Shown piece after piece: positions 57,955 through 64,000 of a DNA stretch of 64,000 nucleotides. This stretch comes from Gossypium raimondii. Lineage: Eukaryota; Streptophyta; Magnoliopsida; Malvales; Malvaceae. Within the stretch, counting starts at the first letter, position 1, and every line of letters begins with the position of its first letter. Both the position numbers and the translations under genes were made by a program. Below the pieces are notes generated by a model that was given only the letters and a program-made list of their open reading frames with translations, made no database searches and was not told where the DNA came from. Where the stretch lies: the NCBI RefSeq assembly GCF_025698545.1, contig NC_068572.1:496001-560000 (forward strand), written 5' to 3'.

Positions 57955-58475
57955 GCTCGCTATAAGTAGATACGTTCGATTATCCGTTCAAGTTTGAATA
58001 TCCACCCGAGATATGTGAGAGTTTGGGTAAAAATACGAGGCTCGAAAAATGTGATTGACTAAAAAGTAGCGTCGTTTAAAATATGAGTCGGGCTTGGACT
58101 TCAACATTCAAGACCTAAGCCCGAATCAACCAACCCGTTTTATACTTGTGTAATATATTTTTATTTTATCTTTATATATTAGGTAATTTATATCACATAA
58201 AATTAAATATATAATAATACAATACAAACATTAAAAAATGTTAAAAGTTGTTTAAATTTAAAATTTTAATAAAATAAAATTCATCTAAAATACTAAATAT
58301 TAAATTAAAATAGTATATTTCTAAAAAATAATATGACGAACCTGAAACGTGCTTCAAATAGTCATTTATAAATATGGGTGGACTTTAAGCCCATATTGCT
58401 GGTCAAGTCGGGCCGAGCATAAAATACACTAATATCATGAATAAGCCCGACCTGAACTCATGAAATTTTTGGACT
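57955..58475. mobile_element. Dispersed repeat family C, copy 3
   Basis: Family order is kept: GTTTGGGTAAAAATACGAGG, AATATGAGTCGGGCTTGGAC, AACATTCAAGACCTAAGCCC, AT-rich middle, GGGTGGACTTTAAGCCCATA and CCTGAACTCATGAAATTTTT. This is the most GC-rich and least decayed copy of the three. Confidence 0.6.
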
Positions 58476-58526
58476 CGAGAAGAAGAAATGATAGTATTCA
58501 AATCCTGCTTATAGAAATAAAAAAAG

Positions 58527-58898
58527 GGTTAAATATGCCATAAATCCCTATGCTTTTTGAATATTTGTAATTTAGTCACCGTAATTCCATTTTCAAGTAT
58601 TTAATCCCTCTACTTTTCAAATTTTAAAATTCAGGTCTAACTATTAAACATTGTTAATTATTTTTGTTAAATTTGTTGGTTTGACATTTTGAAATAATAA
58701 TAAAAACTTAGTAACCATGTTATTAAAAAATAATGTTATAATGAAATTGAATTTAACAAAAAATTATTTAATAATATTAACAGTTAAACTTAAATTTGAA
58801 ATTTTAAAAAGTAAAGGAACTAAATCATTGTAAATGAAAGTACAAAAATAAATTTCAAATTTTCGAATAATACGAAGACTCATGACATAGTTTAACCT
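58527..58898. mobile_element. Palindromic MITE ("CTCTACTTTT" family), best-ended copy
   Basis: The left end GGTTAAATATGCCATAAATC and the inverted right end AGGTTAAACTATGTCATGAG form terminal inverted repeats. The arms continue through TTTTTGAATATTTG and TTTAGTTCC-type words for over 90 bp. The length is about 372 bp. No clean target duplication was found. Confidence 0.65.
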
Positions 58899-59019
58899 TA
58901 AAAAATTTCATTAACAATACACCTGATATTAATAATGTGTATATAGAGAGGGGCGAATACATAAATTTTTTAGAAAATTTTCATCTTTTGGATTTCAAGG
59001 CGCTTGCTTGCTTCCTCAA

Positions 59020-59260
59020 ATTCGCCTATGTATATATAAACGGAAGGTTGTGGAGTGGAAGAGCCGACGTACGTAAGCGAGAGAGGAGAGGATCGTCATT
59101 GGCTTTCAACCACTAAAACTAAAAGCCACCACAAAGCCTACATCTCCACCTACCACACACACCCCATTTTCCTCCTTTCATCATGGTCTCCTCTTCCCTC
59201 ACCAAACCTTCTTTTTCCCCTTTTCCATTTTTTTATTATTTTATTAAGCACCTAATCTAG
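59020..59260 (+). other. Promoter-like segment with TATA box and C-rich leader, orphan
   Basis: GTATATATAAACGG near 59030-59043 is a good TATA-type sequence. About 30-100 bp later come GAGAGAGGAGAGGATCGTCA and a C/A-rich stretch with ACCTACCACACACACCCC, unlike the AT-rich surroundings. An ATG near 59183 opens only MVSSSLTKPSFSPFPFFYYF and stops soon after. No downstream exon is recognisable before the repeat at 59350. It may be a relic 5' end of a gene or a non-coding transcript. Confidence 0.3.
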
Positions 59261-59349
59261 ATTTAGCCTCCATATATTTATTAATAAAAAATTACTCCAA
59301 ATCCAATTTTCAATTATCATTTCCTTATTATAGTAGTAAAACTTCTTTT

Positions 59350-59545
59350 CACTGGCGGTAGAATTAAATTATATATTTTTACGATTTTATCATTTTAATA
59401 ATGTATATGTTTATAGTTTTAAAGAATTAAAGCAAGATTTTATCGTTTTTGAAAGGGCTAAAATATAATTTTACCATTATTAATTTAAAATTTTATAAAT
59501 TATAAAGAGCCTAAATGAAAATTTTTTATTTTAGGAGCCACTGCA
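59350..59545. repeat. Dispersed repeat ("GTAAAATTACACTTTGACCCC" family), another copy
   Basis: Contains CACTGGCGGTAGAATTAAAT, AAAATATAATTTTACCATTA and AATTTTATAAATTATAAAGA, in the same order as 55525-55790, with a worn right end (TTTAGGAGCCACTGC). Confidence 0.55.
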
Positions 59546-59599
59546 TTTGTTAATATGTTTTTTTATTGTTATAAAAGACCTTTCAAATCTCTCTTAATT

Positions 59600-60640
59600 T
59601 TGATGTTAAATAAATGGCCTACTTTTAAAAAACTGAAGCGATTTAATTCTTATCAATTTCAAAAGTTAGCAACTAAGGACAATTAATCATAAAAACAATA
59701 TTTCCGGTTGATTGTGCATAATTTTGATTGGTATAATAACAAATTTATCCTTCAAAATTTTCACATTTTGTCAATTTGGTCCTGATTTAACAAATTATCC
59801 TGCGACATTTGCGTAAATGTGTTGAATTTTTTAAAATCAAGACCAAATTGACAAAAAAAATGTAAACATCGAGGGCTAAATTTGTTTTTTATACCAATCA
59901 CGATTATGTATAATTTACGAAAGACATTAAAGTCTTGATTAATCGTCCTTAATTGCTCACTTTCAAAATTGAGAAGGGTTAGATTGCTTTGATTTTTTAA
60001 GAGGGACCCATTTGCTTAAATTCAAAATAAAAAGCGACTAGAGAGGTCTTTTTATCAATTTTTTTAAAAAAAGCAACATTTAGTAATTTTCAAACTTGAT
60101 TTTTATTTTTATTTTTTGTCCATAGTAGTTTTGGAGCTTAGCAAAATTATTTAATTTGATCTTTGAATTTGTATTTTGTTAAAATATGATGATGTGACAC
60201 ACTAAGACTATGCCACATTTATTTAAAATCTAAAAAATATATAAAATAAAAATAATTTTTTATTAAAAAAGTGACAACATAGAATTTCGTGTGAGACAAT
60301 CTCAAAATGCCACATCATCATACATTAACACAATCCAAGTTCAGGGACTAAATTGAGAAAATTTGTCAAGTTTCAAGACTAAATATTTTTTACCTTTTCT
60401 ACATCCAACTGATAATATATTTTATTAATTGAATTTCAACTTTTAAAATAAATATTAAATATTAAAATACCACATATTTAAATTTAACATAAATTCATTA
60501 ATGTTGTTATCACTTGTACTTTAAATTTTAAAATAGATTAAATGGAGGGACTATATTCTTAAACTTAAAAGCAAATTCACTAAATTTGAAAAATCGAAGA
60601 GTACAAAGATTGATGCATAATTAAACCTTTTAAGACATAA
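59600..60640. other. Repeat-rich intergenic DNA with inverted segments
   Basis: The segment near 59640-59790 (AATTGACAA, CACATTTTGTCAATTTGGTC) is mirrored at 59820-60010 (AAGACCAAATTGACAAAAAA), a palindromic element of about 400 bp. 60480-60630 repeats words of the CTCTACTTTT MITE family. No gene is seen. Confidence 0.5.
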
Positions 60641-60837
60641 TTTCTTTAGTTTTGTTTACACTTTGAACTTGAAGAATACTTTTATCAGAGATTATGTAAA
60701 ATAGATATATAAATTATGGTATGATTTTATCTTAATTAATTTCACAATTGATTTAACTTTTATTGAGTTTTATTTTCATAAATAAGGTTAAATTATTTCA
60801 CCATGTATCGTTTTTATATAAGTTTTTATTTAAAAAG

Positions 60838-60977
60838 TCGATTGAGTATTAGTTCGATTGGTATGAGTATTGTGCCAATGTAGGAGGATCTAAGTTCGAA
60901 TGCGTTGATACGCATTATCCTCCTATTTATGGGTTAGGGAGGGGCTATGTATAGTTCTAAGTATTGCATAAAAAAAA
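60838..60977 (+). mobile_element. SINE family A, copy on + strand
   Basis: Reads GTCGATTGAGTATTAGTTCG, GATTGGTATGAGTATTGTGC (A-box region), AAGTTCGAATGCGTTGATAC (B-box region) and ATGGGTTAGGGAGGGGCTAT, with an A-rich end (GCATAAAAAAAAC). Colinear with the copies at 53640-53812 and 62491-62634. Target duplication not clear. Confidence 0.75.
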
Positions 60978-60987
60978 CATATATCGA

Positions 60988-61093
60988 TCAAAACCTATTT
61001 ATATTACTTTTTGATCCCTTAAAAAGTCTCTAGTTGGATATCAAAACCTATTTATATTACTTTTTGATCCCTTAAAAAGTCTCTAGTTGGATA
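60988..61093. repeat. Perfect tandem duplication, 53-bp unit
   Basis: Two identical adjacent copies of a 53-bp unit starting TCAAAACCTATTTATATTAC, just after the SINE tail. The absence of mismatches suggests a recent event. Confidence 0.95.
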
Positions 61094-61099
61094 TGTTTC

Positions 61100-62490
61100 C
61101 CTTAAAGTAGTTGTTTGGAGTAAATTAAAATTTTCTAACTACATATTGATATAAACAATATTCTAGATTATTTGAGAGATAATCTTCCGGTTTAATTTTG
61201 TTTATTTGTTTCAGTCGAATTCTGATTAGTCTAAACTTTTTTTTTATTTGACTTATAAATTTAGCTTATAAATAAACTGTTTTACAACCTTTAGAACTCA
61301 TAACACTTTTGGAGAATTTTGTGTCTACTGATTCTTTATTTTCAGGTTTTGGGGTTTAGTTTTTATCTCCATCTTTTGTATTCTTCGTTCTTTTGTCATT
61401 ATAGTAAAATTATCTTTACCCATGGTTGGGTTTTTCCACGTTAAATTTGTGTGTTCAAATTCTCAATTTATTCCGCTATTTTTACTTGTTTATTGCTTAA
61501 TCGGGTCGATTCCCAACATAGATCGATGTATCAGATTAATTCGAAAAGCTGCATACATGATAAGTGCAATTATATTGATAAATTTAACTATTTGATTGTT
61601 AATATACTAATCGTAAAAGATTATAAAAGTGTGTAAAACTAACATCTGTAAATGAATCTCTCTACAATAATATAACATTAGAATTTTTTAAATGAAAAGA
61701 ATTTATTTAATTATGTTGGAAATAGAAAATTTTCAATCAATAATAATTAATATAGATCTAGAATTTTATTTTATTTTAGGTTTGGTATAAGTTACCTAAA
61801 TAATTGAAGGGAAAGGGGACCAAGCTACATTATTAATTAGTTAAGTCTAGTGTCTAATAATACCATAATGCAATGCAAATCTAGGGGACCAAAGCATCTT
61901 TATTAATTAGTTTATTTGTATAATAATGAATCGGACCAGTTAAATTGAGAACCAATTGAGATATTGGTCTGAAAAGCGATATCAGATTGATGGACTCACA
62001 AATCTGTACGAATCGACTAAATTGGTGGTTGAAATAATTTTTTTATATATTTTATGAATATCTTTAATGATTTATTTAATCGGATCGATAAATTGATGAC
62101 TTGACCGATTTAATTATCAGTCCAATTTTAAAAACCTTAGTTGTGATGCAATTGTAATGCAAATCTAATTTACAAAGAAATAGCTAAATGGTACCACCTA
62201 ATAAAAAGTATTTAAAATATACAAAAACTTTTATTATTATTTTAATGTGATTATATCAATTAATCCATTTACATAAATTTATAGATTTTCTTATTAAACC
62301 AAATTTAAAATATTTTTTATATTGCATTTTAAAATTAACCATGACAAGCCTTCACCTACCCACTTGTTGAAGGCTTTGCTTTCTAACTCATCCTTTGTTG
62401 TTGGCTAAAAACTCATTATTTTTTTTAAAAAAATATTACTTTTTATAAAGTAAATTAATTTTTTATATAAACTTAGTAAAATCTCACATG
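61100..62490. other. AT-rich intergenic DNA, repeat fragments only
   Basis: 61920-62140 carries CGGTT/AACCG-style repeat wording (GAATCGGACCAGTTAAATTG; GACTTGACCGATTTAATTAT) in inverted arrangement. The pair ATTAATTAGTTAAGTC and ATTAATTAGTTTATTT at about 61830-61918, each after GGGGACCAA, suggests a small duplication. No gene was found. Confidence 0.4.
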
Positions 62491-62634
62491 GTCGATTGAA
62501 TATTAATTCGACCGGAATGAACATTGTTACGAATGTAAGAGGACATGGGTTTGAATGCGCTGAAACACATTATTCTCTTATTTATGGGTTGGGGAGTGAC
62601 TATGGGTAGTTCTAGACATTGTGTCAAAAAAAAA
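62491..62634 (+). mobile_element. SINE family A, copy on + strand
   Basis: Reads GTCGATTGAATATTAATTCG, ACATGGGTTTGAATGCGCTG (B-box region), TTTATGGGTTGGGGAGTGAC and GTAGTTCTAGACATTGTGTC, followed by an A-run. Same order as the other family members. Confidence 0.75.
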
Positions 62635-62639
62635 TAGAT

Positions 62640-64000
62640 ATAGTCAGAACTTATAATGAAACTGTTAAAATAAAATAAAATCTCGGATATAATGAGACTT
62701 AAACTTAAAATATTTTAAATTTTAATCCATCAAATTTATAATTTTAATCAAAACTTTATTTAATTTTTACATAATTTTTAATGAATATATATTTTTACAT
62801 AAAATTATTTTTATACTCAAATATTTTTTATCAAAACATAAGTTAATACTTATTCAAATGTGTTGACGGACTGAACATTGTATTCAACGCACTCATAATT
62901 CTCCTTCATGATTTGTTTCCTTAACTTGACCCGCTGACTCGGTGGCTCGTTTTTATTTAAAAAAAAATTATTTTATATTTATATATTCTATATTAAGTTT
63001 AAAATAAATTATACAATATTGAGTGGAAATACGATAATACAATTTAAACTCGTGCCAATTTGGATTAAATCTTAATTTAGAGTTAGACGAATAATCCGAC
63101 CTTTGGGTAGGGTAAATTTTTTTATTGTATAAAACTAAACTAGCTTAAGGCATGTTGGATCGAATAATAGGAAGTTTAATGTTTTAAGTAAAAGTTTATG
63201 TTTGAATTTTTTAAATGGAGAAAATAGGATTGGACGGAGTATAAGTTTATTAAAATCGACCAATTCGCTTAAATCGATTCCAATTAACTTAATTTTATAG
63301 TTGAATCAATTTTAATCTTGGTTAGGATAAATTTATCTGTCGGTTATCAATTATTAAATTTATAATCGAATCGTTTAACTTAACGGTTTAATATATATTT
63401 TAAATTACTTTAAATATATAATATAAAAATTGAAAACAAGTCGATATTGATAAATGTTAAATTATTTTGATTAGGTCGATCAGGTTAAGTCAGTTAAATA
63501 TAAAAAATATAACAAACTGATCGACAATGGCATATGGGAGGGAGATAGGCAATCGTTTTGGCCCCTAAAATGAAAAATTTTAAATAGAAATCACAAGTCA
63601 ATATGACAATAAAATTGTATTTTAATCTATTTTTGATTCCCTAAAATAATCGCCCTACCGACGGACCTAGCTGATTGCTCACTTCTGACTTATCCTTTAT
63701 TTAGGAGAGATTTAAAAAGAAAATAGAAAAGGAAGAAGAATAGAGTTGGATGACGAGATGATATTCACATTTCAAACACGAAAAAGAAGAACAAACATTG
63801 GAAGGACTTAAATTGACTATATTTACCCAACAATAATGCCATTTTTGGTTGTTGTTGAATTAAAAATGATGATAATAACAAAAATAAAAAGAAATAAATT
63901 AAAAATTAAGTTCAACATATATTTTGGGCTTATTATTTTGTTTTTTCTTATTTTTTATTTTCATGGGTTTGGGCACCAAGGCGTCATATCCATTGGGTAA
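62640..64000. other. AT-rich intergenic DNA to the window end, no gene seen
   Basis: Short frames only. 63200-63530 has CGGTT/AACCG-style repeat wording. The edge near 63540-63660 (GGAGATAGGCAATCGTTTTG) is slightly richer in GC but carries no recognisable domain. Confidence 0.4.

Noticed and set aside
1..64000. CRISPR arrays, bacterial operons or organelle insertions
   Set aside because: No regularly spaced identical repeats, no prokaryotic gene layout, and no recognisable plastid or mitochondrial gene was seen.

Overview
This is a window of plant nuclear DNA. It is AT-rich, its genes have many GT-AG introns, and the intergenic space is packed with small transposon relics. The protein sequences and several repeat families look like a eudicot, most likely a Gossypium (cotton) species. 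That assignment rests on my memory of cotton repeats and was not tested by any search.

Layout. 1-3910: retrotransposon and MITE relics, a GC-richer degenerate coding-like patch, and a run of degenerate ~60-bp repeats. 3911-10440: one complete but decayed Mutator-like DNA transposon (MULE). It has ~248-bp terminal inverted repeats, a broken plant-mobile-domain (PMD, MAIN-like) gene on + and a broken MULE transposase on -. 10664-18146: VPS41, a HOPS tethering subunit, 19 coding exons and 950 codons plus stop. 20117-30199: the alpha subunit of the AP-2 clathrin adaptor, 27 coding exons and 1019 codons plus stop. 30200-43830: intergenic, with LINE-type RNase H fragments, palindromic MITEs and other repeats. 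44066-48630: a CSLA-type glucomannan 4-beta-mannosyltransferase, 9 coding exons and 537 codons plus stop. 48631-64000: repeat-rich DNA whose only intact gene is a nuclear tRNA-Leu(UAA) at 51435-51517 on -. It also holds SINEs, nested MITEs and several dispersed repeat families.

Function. The three host genes are all on + and all concern the endomembrane system. VPS41 acts in tethering at the vacuole, AP2-alpha in clathrin-mediated endocytosis, and CSLA in Golgi synthesis of mannan for the cell wall. Nothing shows that they are co-regulated.

The most interesting structure is the PMD-MULE composite. Both of its genes carry stops that mostly fit C-to-T or G-to-A change. Two expected catalytic Asp residues of the transposase read as Asn, and the element ends only 223 bp before the VPS41 start codon. 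All exon boundaries were placed by hand from GT-AG sites, reading-frame continuity and remembered family sequence. No alignment was run.
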